From Xanthobacteraceae bacterium (GTDB lineage: Bacteria; Pseudomonadota; Alphaproteobacteria; Rhizobiales; Xanthobacteraceae), in contig JASHRW010000426.1 of NCBI GenBank assembly GCA_030037065.1, positions 1 to 39,988 on the forward strand: 39,988 nucleotides of DNA. The letters are read 5' to 3'. Positions 32,348 through 39,988 of this stretch are shown piece by piece. A program made the translations under genes and the position numbers. The number at the start of each line of letters is the position of its first letter. Position 1 is the first letter of the stretch. The notes below the pieces were generated by a model. The model made no database searches. It had not been told where the DNA came from and was given only the letters and a program-made list of their open reading frames with translations.

Positions 32348-33967
32348 CTATTTGGATAACGCCGGCCGTCCGCTGCGCAAGACGTGATAGCTCAGTTCGC
32401 CCGGGTCGGTGAGATCGGGGACCTTCCAACCTTCGAGATCGTATTCGGCCATGCACTCCTCGGCGAAGCCCTTGAACTTCGCAGCGTTGCCGGAGGCTTG
32501 CGCGCCGAACAGGCAATAGCGGCGAATTTCCTCGGTCGAGCCGCCATAATTGATTTCATAAAGCTCGTGCCGCCCGCCGAATTCGCTGGCGAGGCAGTCC
32601 CACAGTAGTTTGAGAAGTTTCACGCGCTCTTCAGCCTTGTAGCCGTTGGAGCCGCGCAGATAGCGGTCGAGATAGGGCCTGATCTCCGCGCTTTTGAAAT
32701 CACGCGCGTGGCTGTTGAGATAGATGAGCCCCGACGCCACGGTCTGCTCGATCAGATATTTCACGCGCGTATAGGCCATGGTCGCGATGATCTGGTACGC
32801 ATTGCCGGGATCCATGTTCGGCAGTAAGTACTCGCCGATCCATGGTTTCGGATCGCGCACCATCGCATCGGAAAGGCCCCAGAATAGATTACGCCAAGCG
32901 ATCACCTCGCCGACGTTGGCTTGCACGCCGCGATAGTCTTTGGTGCCGGACGCTTCGGTCGCCTTCAAGAGCAGGCCGGAGATGAAGTCGAGCTTGACCG
33001 CAAGGCGCGTGCAGCCGTGCACCACAAAGCGCGGCAGGAAGCCCGTTCGCGGGAAGAAATTGTTGGCCTTATCGATGTCGCCGTAAACGAACACGTTCTC
33101 CCAGGGCACCAGCACCTTGTCGAGAATGAAGACCGCGTCGTTCTCGTCCAGCCGGCTCGATATCGGATAGTCGAACGGGCTGCCCATGGCCGTCGATGTC
33201 ATTTCGTACGAAGCGCGACAGATGAATTTGACGCCCGGCGCATTGGTCGGGATCATGAATACCACGGCGAATTTTTTGTCTTGGACGGGAATGAGTCCGT
33301 GATGAGCGACGAAGGTGAAATTGGTCAACACCGATCCGGTGGCGACTACCTTCGCGCCCGACACGATGATGCCGGCGTCGGTTTCCTTCTCGACGTGACA
33401 GCACACGTCGCTGACTTCATTCGGCGGACGGTCCCGGTCGACCGGCGGATGGATGATGGCGTGGTTGATGAAGGGCACGCGCTCTTGAGAGTATTTATAC
33501 CAGCGCTTCGCGTTGTCCTGGTACGGATCGTAGAAGTCGGCATTGGCGCCGAGCGTGGCGAGAAATGCCGCCTTGTAGTCGGGCGAACGGCCGAGCCAGC
33601 CGTAGGTGATCTTCGCCCATTCGGCAATCGCGTCGCGGCCGGCAACGAGTTCTTTCAGAGTCTTGGGCGCTTTGAAGAAGGCGTGCGTCACGCCACCGTT
33701 GCCGGTCTCGGTCGGCAACAGGAGCTTGTGCTTGCGTTTGTCATCGTGCAGTGCGTCGTAAAGCCGGGCGACCATGCGCGCGGTATTGCGGAACGCCGGA
33801 TGCGTGGTGACGTCTTTGACGCGTTCGCCGTAGATGAACACCGTGCGATCGTCGCGCAGCGACTCCAGATACTCCTTGCCGTTCTGCGGCCGGTCGACTT
33901 TGGCTTTGCCGATATGCTCGGGCTGCAGCTTGCTTGCGGCATTACGCTGCACCTGCACTTTCGCCAT
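32348..33967 (-). CDS. HpaB-like reduced-flavin hydroxylase
   Basis: This is a 539-residue member of the 4-hydroxyphenylacetate 3-hydroxylase large-subunit family, sharing its N-terminal and C-terminal helical regions and the acyl-CoA-dehydrogenase-like fold. Parts such as [45 protein letters not shown] and [11 protein letters not shown] fit the family. The iron-sulfur cysteines of 4-hydroxybutyryl-CoA dehydratase are not evident, so it should be an oxygenase using FADH2 and O2 on a phenol or N-heterocycle. No HpaC-type reductase is in the window. The ATG follows GGGAGG. Two IclR-type boxes lie 15-48 bp upstream. It is the likely target of the adjacent regulator. Confidence 0.85.
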   Translation of the reverse strand: MAKVQVQRNAASKLQPEHIGKAKVDRPQNGKEYLESLRDDRTVFIYGERVKDVTTHPAFRNTARMVARLYDALHDDKRKHKLLLPTETGNGGVTHAFFKAPKTLKELVAGRDAIAEWAKITYGWLGRSPDYKAAFLATLGANADFYDPYQDNAKRWYKYSQERVPFINHAIIHPPVDRDRPPNEVSDVCCHVEKETDAGIIVSGAKVVATGSVLTNFTFVAHHGLIPVQDKKFAVVFMIPTNAPGVKFICRASYEMTSTAMGSPFDYPISSRLDENDAVFILDKVLVPWENVFVYGDIDKANNFFPRTGFLPRFVVHGCTRLAVKLDFISGLLLKATEASGTKDYRGVQANVGEVIAWRNLFWGLSDAMVRDPKPWIGEYLLPNMDPGNAYQIIATMAYTRVKYLIEQTVASGLIYLNSHARDFKSAEIRPYLDRYLRGSNGYKAEERVKLLKLLWDCLASEFGGRHELYEINYGGSTEEIRRYCLFGAQASGNAAKFKGFAEECMAEYDLEGWKVPDLTDPGELSYHVLRSGRPALSK

Positions 33968-33981
33968 GGCGTTCCTCCCGC

Positions 33982-34015
33982 GTTCGGATACCGAACAAGT
34001 GTCCGTATTCCGAAC
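33982..34015. promoter_or_regulatory. Paired palindromic boxes upstream of the hydroxylase gene
   Basis: GTTCG-GATAC-CGAAC (33982-33996) and GTCCG-TATTC-CGAAC (34001-34015) are 19 bp apart centre to centre. The first is a perfect 6-bp palindrome, the second has one mismatch to the GTTCG-N5-CGAAC consensus. They sit directly upstream of the hydroxylase start at 33967, where a regulator could block or stimulate transcription. Confidence 0.65.
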
Positions 34016-34069
34016 TCAACGATAGAAGCGCGGCCTTCGCGTGGCAAGAGGCGATACCTTCAGCGTCAC

Positions 34070-34864
34070 TCAGATGCCAAGCGATGCCGACAGTTGGGTA
34101 GCGATCCGGTTGAGCTCCGGAAGAAACTTGTCCCGCATCTCGTTGCGCGTGGTTCGGGTGCTATGGGTGGACAGATTGATCGCCGTTACCGCCTGACCGG
34201 ATCGATCGAGCACCGGAACGGCGAGCGCCCGCAAGCCGCGTTCAAGTTCTTCGTCGACAATCGAAAAGCCCTGTTCCTGGTCCGACTTGACGCGATCGAA
34301 CAGCGCGTGGACGTCGATGATCGTGTACGGCGTAAAGGCCTCCATCCGGAGCGACATGAGCCGACGCCAGATTTCCGCTTCGTCGAGGTAGCCGAGTTGG
34401 GCCCGGCCAAGCGCCGTATGGAAGGCCGGCAACCGGCTGCCAACCGCCAGCGCGGTCGACATGATGCGGCGGGCCGTGATCCGCGCGACATAGACAATTT
34501 CAGTGCCCTGTAGGATCGCCGCCGAGCACGACTCGCCGAGACGCTCGCTCAATTCGCGCATCAGCGGCACTGCGCGATCGACCCAGCTCTGCGTCGACAG
34601 ATAGGCAAAGCCGAGTTCGACCGTACGCGGCGCCAGCGAGAAGACGTGGCCGTTCTGCTCGACATAACCGAGCGCGGTGAGCGTGCGCAGCACGCGCCGA
34701 GCGGCCGCGCGCGATAGACCGGCAATCTGGGCCGCTTCGGACAGCGTCATCGTGGGACGCTCGCGTCCGAAAGCGCCAAGGACCGCGAGACCCTTGGCGA
34801 GGGTCGACATGAATTCCTTGTCGTCGCGATGATGCGGCCGCGGTGTCTGTGGGCTCATAATCAT
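34070..34864 (-). CDS. IclR-family transcriptional regulator (PcaR/PobR-like)
   Basis: This is a 264-residue regulator. About residues 17-80 form a winged helix-turn-helix (STLAKGLAVLGAF; TMTLSEAAQIAGLSRAAARRVLRTL; LGYVEQNG). The C-terminal part (SERLGESCSAAILQG, LPAFHTALGRAQLGYL, FSIVDEELERGLRALAVPV) is the IclR effector-binding domain, of the aromatic-acid-responsive PcaR/PcaU/PobR branch. Start ATG at 34864 is chosen because the frame's 30-codon extension would cover the operator boxes; ATG at 34858 is an alternative and neither has a strong ribosome site. It lies between the hydroxylase and importer 2, and its paired boxes suggest autoregulation and control of both. Confidence 0.88.
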   Translation of the reverse strand: MIMSPQTPRPHHRDDKEFMSTLAKGLAVLGAFGRERPTMTLSEAAQIAGLSRAAARRVLRTLTALGYVEQNGHVFSLAPRTVELGFAYLSTQSWVDRAVPLMRELSERLGESCSAAILQGTEIVYVARITARRIMSTALAVGSRLPAFHTALGRAQLGYLDEAEIWRRLMSLRMEAFTPYTIIDVHALFDRVKSDQEQGFSIVDEELERGLRALAVPVLDRSGQAVTAINLSTHSTRTTRNEMRDKFLPELNRIATQLSASLGI

Positions 34865-34909
34865 TGGCGCGCCGGGCGTTGACTCCGCATCGGCTTTTGT
34901 CGGACACTG

Positions 34910-34943
34910 TTTCGAATAACGAACGAACGTTCGATTATCGAAC
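34910..34943. promoter_or_regulatory. Paired palindromic boxes in iclR/importer-2 divergent region
   Basis: TTTCG-AATAA-CGAAC (34910-34924) and GTTCG-ATTAT-CGAAC (34929-34943, perfect 7-bp arms) are 19 bp apart centre to centre, with a 4-bp gap. The same layout is found upstream of the hydroxylase. They are placed to control iclR leftwards and importer 2 rightwards. Confidence 0.7.
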
Positions 34944-35058
34944 AAAAGGCGCACCCGTCAAGCGCCGCGCGGCATCAACGACCGCATGGCGTTGGTTCGG
35001 CGCCATCGATCTCGGGCGTCCGATACTGCGTTGGCATTTTTGGAGGGAGGACGCGCCA

Positions 35059-36381
35059 ATGAAAAGCCGCAAGCCAGACCGCGACATCAACCGCCGCACA
35101 CTTCTTAAATACACCGCCGCCGGCGGCGCCGTTGCGGCCGCAGGAATTCATGCGCCGGCGATCGCGCAACAGCGAGCAGTGAAGATCGGCTATGTCAGTC
35201 CGCAGACCGGACCGCTGGCCGCCTTCGCTGACGCCGACAACTTCATTATCGACAATTTCAAAGAGGCCACTAAGGGGCAAATCAAACTCGGCAGCGCCAC
35301 CGTCCCCGTCGAGGTGATCGTCAAAGACAGTCAATCGAATCCGAACCGCGCCGCCGAAGTCGCCAAAGATCTTATCGTTCAGGACAATGTCGATCTGATG
35401 CTGGTCGCTTCGACGCCGGAGACGACCAACCCGGTCTCGACGCAATGCGAAATCCAAGAAGTGCCGTGTATTTCGTCAGTGGCGCCGTGGCAGTCATGGT
35501 TCATCGGCCGGCAAGCCAATCCGGGTGGTGGTCCCCCGGCGTGGAAGCCGTTCAATTACACTTACCATTTCTTCTGGGGGCTTGAGGACGTAATCGCCGT
35601 CTACACAAACATGTGGGGCCAAGTGCAGACCAACAAATCGGTAGGCGCGCTGTTCCCCAATGACGGCGATGGCAATGCCTGGGGCGATAAGGTCGTCGGC
35701 TTTCCGCCGGTGCTCGCCAAGCTCGGCTATAAGCTCACCGACCCCGGCCGCTACCAGGATCTCACCGATGATTTTTCCGCGCAGATTTCAGCGTTCAAAT
35801 CGGCAAACTGCGAGATCATCACGGGCGTCGTCATCCCGCCCGATTTCACCACTTTCTGGAAACAGTCCCTGCAGCAGGGCTTCAAGCCGAAAGTGGCGAC
35901 TATCGGCAAGGCGATATTGTTCCCGAGCGCGCTGGAGGCGTTGGGTCCTGACGGCAACAATCTGGGATCCGAGGTGTGGTGGACGCCGAGCCATCCGTTC
36001 AAATCCTCGCTCACCGGCGCAACGGCGAAATCGCTTGCCGATGCTTATGAGAGCGCAACCAAGAAGCAATGGACGCAGCCGATCGGTTTCGTGCACGCCT
36101 TGTTCGAACTAGCCGTCGACGTGATGAAGCGCACACCGAAGCGCGGCGATCCGAAGGCGATCGTTGCGGCCATCGCCGCGACCAATCTCGACACCATCGT
36201 CGGGCATCTACAGTGGAACGGCGCCAACCTGCCGCCGTTTGCCCATAAGAACATCGCCAAGACACCGCTGGTTGGTGGCCAGTGGCGGCTCAAGCCCGGC
36301 AACAAATACGAGATCGTCATCACTGAAAACAAAACCTTCCCGGCGATCCCACTTGGCGGCAAAATGGAGCCAATCACCTGA
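35059..36381 (+). CDS. Liv-type ABC importer substrate-binding protein 2 (Tat-exported)
   Basis: This is a 440-residue periplasmic binding protein. A twin-arginine leader (NRRTLLKYTAAGG) is cut near IAQQ. The mature part starts VKIGYVSPQTGPLAAF, with DSQSNPNRAAEVAKD, the loop VAPWQSWFIGRQ and YQDLTDDFSAQI. It clearly resembles the binding protein at 27524, including the SW-x-x-GR loop, and likely binds a related ligand. The ATG at 35059 follows a GGAGGGAGG site; the frame stays open upstream but without a ribosome site. It is the first gene of importer 2, behind the IclR boxes. Confidence 0.88.
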   Translation: MKSRKPDRDINRRTLLKYTAAGGAVAAAGIHAPAIAQQRAVKIGYVSPQTGPLAAFADADNFIIDNFKEATKGQIKLGSATVPVEVIVKDSQSNPNRAAEVAKDLIVQDNVDLMLVASTPETTNPVSTQCEIQEVPCISSVAPWQSWFIGRQANPGGGPPAWKPFNYTYHFFWGLEDVIAVYTNMWGQVQTNKSVGALFPNDGDGNAWGDKVVGFPPVLAKLGYKLTDPGRYQDLTDDFSAQISAFKSANCEIITGVVIPPDFTTFWKQSLQQGFKPKVATIGKAILFPSALEALGPDGNNLGSEVWWTPSHPFKSSLTGATAKSLADAYESATKKQWTQPIGFVHALFELAVDVMKRTPKRGDPKAIVAAIAATNLDTIVGHLQWNGANLPPFAHKNIAKTPLVGGQWRLKPGNKYEIVITENKTFPAIPLGGKMEPIT

Positions 36382-36387
36382 GCGCTT

Positions 36388-36437
36388 GAGCATGATCCCG
36401 AAAAGTGAAAAGCCGGTTTTCGGATAAGATCATGCTC
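36388..36437. repeat. Rhizobial REP-like cruciform repeat
   Basis: Arms GAGCATGATC (36388-36397) and GATCATGCTC (36428-36437) pair perfectly, with a second inner pair CCGAAAA / TTTTCGG. This is the well-known short palindrome scattered through Bradyrhizobium-type genomes. It lies between the binding protein and ATPase genes of importer 2, where an RNA hairpin could protect the upstream message. No second copy was seen in the window. Confidence 0.85.
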
Positions 36438-36449
36438 AATCAACAACCT

Positions 36450-36490
36450 GATCCTGATTCGATCCGATTCAATTGAATTGGATCAGGATC
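36450..36490. repeat. Inverted repeat next to the REP element
   Basis: GATCCTGAT (36450-36458) pairs with ATCAGGATC (36482-36490). Inside it lies another near-perfect palindrome (36461-36484) centred on ATTCAATTGAAT. With the REP at 36388 it fills nearly the whole 136-bp gap between two operon genes. Confidence 0.75.
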
Positions 36491-36517
36491 TAAAGCAACG
36501 ATCGACGGCGTGCCTCT

Positions 36518-37237
36518 GTGTCGCTCCTGGAAATTCGCGGCTTGCGGAAATGCTTCGGTTCGGTGGTCGCGGCGGACGACATTACTTTCGCCGTGGAGCC
36601 GGGCGAGGCGCTTGGCATTATCGGACCGAATGGCGCTGGCAAGACAACGCTGTTCAATCTGATCGCCGGCGGCCTGTTTCCTGATTCCGGCACCATCCAT
36701 CTCGATGGCCGCGACATCACGACGGCGCGGCCCCACGAGCGCTGCATCGCTGGCGTCGCCCGGTCCTACCAGATACCGCGGCCGTTCGAGACGCTTACCG
36801 TGTTCGAAAATCTGCTGGTGGCGGCGGTCTACGGCCGGCGTAAGAGCGAAGCCGATGCGGCGCAGGCCTGCGGCGAAATTCTCGACCAGGTTGGCTTGAT
36901 GCGGCGCGCCAACGTGCTCGCCGGCTCGCTGACCTTGCTCGAACGCAAGCGTTTGGAGATGGCGCGCGCGCTCGCGACCTCGCCGCGCCTCCTGCTGCTT
37001 GATGAGATCGCCGGCGGGCTCACCGAAAGCGAGTGCGGCGCGCTTGTCGACACCATCAAAGCACTCCATGACAGCGGCGTTACGATCGTCTGGATCGAGC
37101 ACATCGTCCATGCGTTGACGGCCGCGGTCGGAAGATTGATCGTACTCAATTTCGGCAGGAAGATCGCCGAGGGCAACCCGGATGCGGTCATGAGTTCTGC
37201 GGACGTGAGGCATATTTACATCGGCATCGAGGCGTGA
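36518..37237 (+). CDS. ABC importer ATPase 2 (LivG type)
   Basis: This is a 239-residue ATPase. Walker A is GPNGAGKTT, Walker B is LLLLDEIAGGLT, and the signature is the divergent SLTLLERKRLEMARAL, as in the LivG of importer 1. It starts with GTG at 36518, just after the repeat cluster, and is 136 bp from the binding protein gene instead of the 14 bp in importer 1. Confidence 0.87.
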   Translation: MSLLEIRGLRKCFGSVVAADDITFAVEPGEALGIIGPNGAGKTTLFNLIAGGLFPDSGTIHLDGRDITTARPHERCIAGVARSYQIPRPFETLTVFENLLVAAVYGRRKSEADAAQACGEILDQVGLMRRANVLAGSLTLLERKRLEMARALATSPRLLLLDEIAGGLTESECGALVDTIKALHDSGVTIVWIEHIVHALTAAVGRLIVLNFGRKIAEGNPDAVMSSADVRHIYIGIEA

Positions 37238-37244
37238 GGCCGGC

Positions 37245-37946
37245 ATGGCGCTATTGGAGACGCGCAGGCTCACGGCCTTCTACGGTGACTTTCAAGCGCT
37301 CTACGGCATCGACACGGTTCTCCAACTCGGCGAGACAGTCGCGATCATCGGCGCCAACGGCGCCGGCAAATCGACTTATCTCAAATCGATCGCCGGGCTG
37401 ATCCGCGGACCGGCCGAATCGGTCTGGTTCGACGGCCAGCCGATCGGCGCCCGCCAAGCGGCCGACGTGATGAAGCGCGGCATTACGCTGGTGCCGGAAG
37501 GCCGCCGGCTATTCCCTTCCCTCACGGTCGAGGAGAATCTCTTGATCGGCCGTTATGGGCGCAACGTGCCGGGACCCTGGTCGCTGGACGCAATCTACAC
37601 GCTGTTTCCGGCGCTCAAGGCGCGCCGCAACAGCGCCAGCACGACGCTGTCCGGCGGCGAGCAGCAGATGGTGGCGATCGGCCGGGCGCTCGTCTCAAAC
37701 CCGCGCGTGCTGCTATGCGACGAGATCAGTCTCGGGCTTGCGCCGATCGTCATCCGCGACCTGTACAACGCCCTGACGCAAATCAAGGCAGCGGGAACGA
37801 GTGTCATTGTGGTCGAGCAGGACATCGTGCAGGCGCTGCGGGTGTCGGATCGCATCTACTGCTTCCAGGAAGGCCGCTGCTCGCTGTCCGGCCGCCCGAC
37901 CGACCTGTCGCGTGAACAGATCCACCTCGCCTATTTCGGCACCTGA
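37245..37946 (+). CDS. ABC importer ATPase 2 (LivF type)
   Basis: This is a 233-residue ATPase with Walker A GANGAGKST, signature LSGGEQQMVAIGRAL and Walker B VLLCDEISLGLAP. Cys replaces the usual Leu before the Asp-Glu. It lies 7 bp after LivG and directly before LivH. Confidence 0.88.
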   Translation: MALLETRRLTAFYGDFQALYGIDTVLQLGETVAIIGANGAGKSTYLKSIAGLIRGPAESVWFDGQPIGARQAADVMKRGITLVPEGRRLFPSLTVEENLLIGRYGRNVPGPWSLDAIYTLFPALKARRNSASTTLSGGEQQMVAIGRALVSNPRVLLCDEISLGLAPIVIRDLYNALTQIKAAGTSVIVVEQDIVQALRVSDRIYCFQEGRCSLSGRPTDLSREQIHLAYFGT

Positions 37947-37947
37947 T

Positions 37948-38817
37948 ATGACGCTGTGGGCCAATGCGCTGATGGAAGGCGTCCTGCTCGGTGGACTCTA
38001 TGCACTGTTTGCCGCCGGTCTATCGCTGATTTTCGGCATCATGCGGCTGGTCAACCTGGCGCATGGCGATCTGATCATTCTCGCAGCGTTCGTCGTCCTC
38101 AGCGTTGCCGCGTGGCTCAATATTGATCCGTTTGCCGCCACGCTCGCGGCCCTGCCCATCATGTTCCTGGCCGGCTTTGCCCTGCAATACTGCATTCTGA
38201 ACCGCACCCTCGGCCGCGGCCTCTTGCCGCCGCTGCTGGTGACCTTCGGCCTGTCGATCATCATCGAAAACGGCTTGCTCGAACTCTATTCGGCGGACAG
38301 CCGCCGCTTGCACGGCGGTTCGATCGAAACGTCCTCGATCGCACTCGGCCATAGCATCGGCATCGGCGTGGTCCCGCTGCTGACCCTTGCCTCTGCGATC
38401 GTCGTCATCCTGGCGCTCAATTTCATTTTTTATCGCACCGCGCTCGGCCGCGCCTTTCGCGCCACCGCCGACGATCTCGAAATCTCCCAGCTCATGGGTA
38501 TCGATCATCCGCGCATCTTCTCGATCGCCATGGGTCTCGCTTTCGTCGTCATCACGATTGCGGCGCTGTATCTCGGCATGCGGGCCAATTTTGATCCGAC
38601 CATAGGACCGGAACGCCTGCTCTATGCGTTCGAAGCGGTCATTATCGGCGGCTTGGGCAGCTTCTGGGGCACGCTGGTGGGCGGCATCATCATCGGCGTC
38701 GCCCAGACGGTCGGTGCCCAGATCGATCCGGAGTGGCAGATTCTCGCCGGCCATGTCGCCTTCCTGGCCGTTCTCGTATTTCGCCCCCGCGGCCTCTTTC
38801 CGCTCCCTGTCGACTAG
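37948..38817 (+). CDS. ABC importer permease 2 (LivH type)
   Basis: This is a 289-residue permease with about eight helices, starting MTLWANALMEGVLLGGLYAL and followed by the NLAHGDL mark. The DDLEISQLMGID cytoplasmic loop and VGGIIIGVAQTVGAQ helix match LivH. The ATG at 37948 is chosen over a 49-codon in-frame extension that overlaps the LivF gene. Confidence 0.9.
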   Translation: MTLWANALMEGVLLGGLYALFAAGLSLIFGIMRLVNLAHGDLIILAAFVVLSVAAWLNIDPFAATLAALPIMFLAGFALQYCILNRTLGRGLLPPLLVTFGLSIIIENGLLELYSADSRRLHGGSIETSSIALGHSIGIGVVPLLTLASAIVVILALNFIFYRTALGRAFRATADDLEISQLMGIDHPRIFSIAMGLAFVVITIAALYLGMRANFDPTIGPERLLYAFEAVIIGGLGSFWGTLVGGIIIGVAQTVGAQIDPEWQILAGHVAFLAVLVFRPRGLFPLPVD

Positions 38818-38827
38818 GGACGCGCCA

Positions 38828-39904
38828 ATGGCAAAGCACAGCAAATCCTTGGCCGGCACCGGACAATACCGCATCGTAACCGGAACGCCGGTCTCGCTGG
38901 TGGCGGCAGGGGGCACACTCATCTTGGTCGCCGTGCTGACCGCACTGCCCTTTTTCGCCGGACGCGACCTCCTCGAAAACATGATCTTTGTTTTCTACAT
39001 GCTGGCGCTGGCACAATGCTGGAATTTGCTGGCGGGCTACGCCGGGCTGGTTTCGGTCGGTCAGCAGGCCTTTGTCGGTCTGGGCGGCTACCTCTTGTTC
39101 GCCCTGACGATCATCGCCGGCATTGATCCGCTTGTCGCCATTCTTCTTGCCGGGGCAATTTCCGCGCTGTTTGCGCTGCCGACGGCGCTCATCGTGTTCA
39201 GGCTGCGCGGCGCCTATTTCGCCATCGGCACCTGGGTGGTCGCCGAAGTCTATCGCCTGTCGTTTGCCCAATTTCGGCAATTGGGCGGCGGCACGGGAAC
39301 ATCGCTCGGTCCCGATATCACCAACGCGGTTTTTGGCATTGACTGGGTCAAATCGCTGCTTGACGTACGGACGCCCGCCGCGCGCGATGTCATCTCGTAC
39401 TGGGCGGCACTGGCGCTTGCGGTCGGGACCCTCCTGCTTGTCTATCTCATTCTTCGCTCGCGCCGCGGGTTGGCGCTCGGTGCCATCCGCGATTCGGAGG
39501 AGGCGGCGGCGAGCGTCGGGGTGAACAACGCACGGGTCAAACTGGTCGTCTATATCATCGTCGCTGCCGTCACCGGCATGATCGGTGCGCTGATTTACCT
39601 GCAGAAGGCGCGCATTTCCCCCGACGCGGCGTTCTCGGTGCTGGATTGGACCGCCTATGTCATCTTTATCGTCGTCATCGGCGGCATCGGCACGATCGAG
39701 GGCCCGATTCTCGGCACGCTGATTTTCTATCTGCTGCAGAACTATCTCGCGAGCTACGGTCCCGTATACCTGATCCTTCTGGGCGCGCTCGCCATTCTGG
39801 TCATGTTGTTCGCTCCCAAGGGGCTGTGGGGTTACGTCTCGCAACGCTATGGGGTTGAGTTGTTGCCGATCCGGCGCCGCCTGGTCTGGAAGAAGGACCC
39901 ATAA
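38828..39904 (+). CDS. ABC importer permease 2 (LivM type)
   Basis: This is a 358-residue permease with about ten helices: LAGYAGLVSVGQQAFVGLGGY, then a loop DSEEAAASVGVNNARVK. The ATG at 38828 stands 10 bp after the LivH stop. Its TAA overlaps the next ATG by one base (TAATG at 39902-39906), so another gene follows in the same operon. Confidence 0.9.
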   Translation: MAKHSKSLAGTGQYRIVTGTPVSLVAAGGTLILVAVLTALPFFAGRDLLENMIFVFYMLALAQCWNLLAGYAGLVSVGQQAFVGLGGYLLFALTIIAGIDPLVAILLAGAISALFALPTALIVFRLRGAYFAIGTWVVAEVYRLSFAQFRQLGGGTGTSLGPDITNAVFGIDWVKSLLDVRTPAARDVISYWAALALAVGTLLLVYLILRSRRGLALGAIRDSEEAAASVGVNNARVKLVVYIIVAAVTGMIGALIYLQKARISPDAAFSVLDWTAYVIFIVVIGGIGTIEGPILGTLIFYLLQNYLASYGPVYLILLGALAILVMLFAPKGLWGYVSQRYGVELLPIRRRLVWKKDP

Positions 39905-39988
39905 TGGGCGGCGCGGCGGCACGTTTGGACGGTTTTTGTCGGTTCGCCGTCGAGATCATCGGAGAGATCACGGTCGGCGCGCCCGCGC
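39904..39988 (+). CDS. Start of an unrecognised gene (cut by window edge)
   Basis: The ATG at 39904 overlaps the stop of the importer-2 LivM gene and opens a frame that runs to the window end (28 codons: MGGAAARLDGFCRFAVEIIG and on). The frame has no stop, and translational coupling to LivM makes it plausible. It is too short to identify. It may be a catabolic gene of the importer-2 operon. Confidence 0.5.
   Translation, partial: MGGAAARLDGFCRFAVEIIGEITVGAPA

Noticed and set aside
32348-33967. 4-hydroxybutyryl-CoA dehydratase as the identity of the HpaB-like protein
   Set aside because: The cysteines and histidine that hold the iron-sulfur cluster in that dehydratase are not seen, so the oxygenase branch is preferred.
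32921-34513. A 530-codon open frame on the plus strand opposite the hydroxylase and iclR
   Set aside because: It is antisense to two well-supported genes and shows no domain; long antisense frames are expected at this GC content.
1-39988. Mobile element, prophage or CRISPR array
   Set aside because: No transposase, integrase, direct-repeat array, phage structural gene or tRNA-flanked attachment site was recognised.

Overview
The window is GC-rich, densely coding bacterial DNA. It most likely comes from an alphaproteobacterium of the Hyphomicrobiales, near Bradyrhizobiaceae/Xanthobacteraceae. Three things point there: a cruciform repeat typical of rhizobial genomes at 36388-36437, an EcfG-like general-stress promoter at 12924-12949, and protein families common in that order (a conserved MCDxS protein, an HDNGQF-type secreted protein, a phasin-like protein, Tat-exported Liv binding proteins). 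No rRNA, tRNA, CRISPR array, insertion sequence or phage gene was seen. The taxonomic call is an inference.

Left part (1-12.8 kb) is a mixed housekeeping and stress region. It holds two tandem SGNH-hydrolase genes (the first cut by the window edge), a 32-residue membrane peptide gene, a 708-residue secreted protein with a c-type haem motif and a propeller-like body, a two-helix coiled-coil membrane protein and an MFS carrier. Next comes a deletion scar that joins the 5' part of a metallophosphoesterase to the 3' part of an anti-sigma factor. An emrA-emrB efflux operon, a secreted cupredoxin, a conserved small protein with a clear terminator, a secreted small protein and a phasin-like protein follow.

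Middle part (13-18.5 kb) runs on the plus strand. It contains a second DHA2-type MFS pump, a histidine phosphatase translationally coupled to an orphan molybdenum-hydroxylase large subunit, and a 2-oxoglutarate/Fe(II) oxygenase.

Right part (18.5-40 kb) looks like a catabolic island. On the minus strand lie three alpha/beta hydrolases, a cyclase-family metal hydrolase, an acid-amidase-like Ntn hydrolase, an SDR-fold protein without its catalytic residues, a luciferase-like flavin monooxygenase and a zinc alcohol dehydrogenase. Two complete five-gene Liv-type ABC importers with the same gene order (27.5-32.3 kb and 35.1-39.9 kb) flank an HpaB-like flavin hydroxylase and an IclR-family regulator. 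Palindromic boxes of the form GTTCG-N5-CGAAC occur upstream of the hydroxylase (a pair), in the iclR/importer-2 divergent region (a pair with identical 19-bp spacing) and upstream of importer 1 (single). This suggests one IclR regulon linking uptake and ring or amide attack on an unknown, probably aromatic or amide-type substrate. The regulon is the most interesting point of the window; the substrate cannot be read from sequence.
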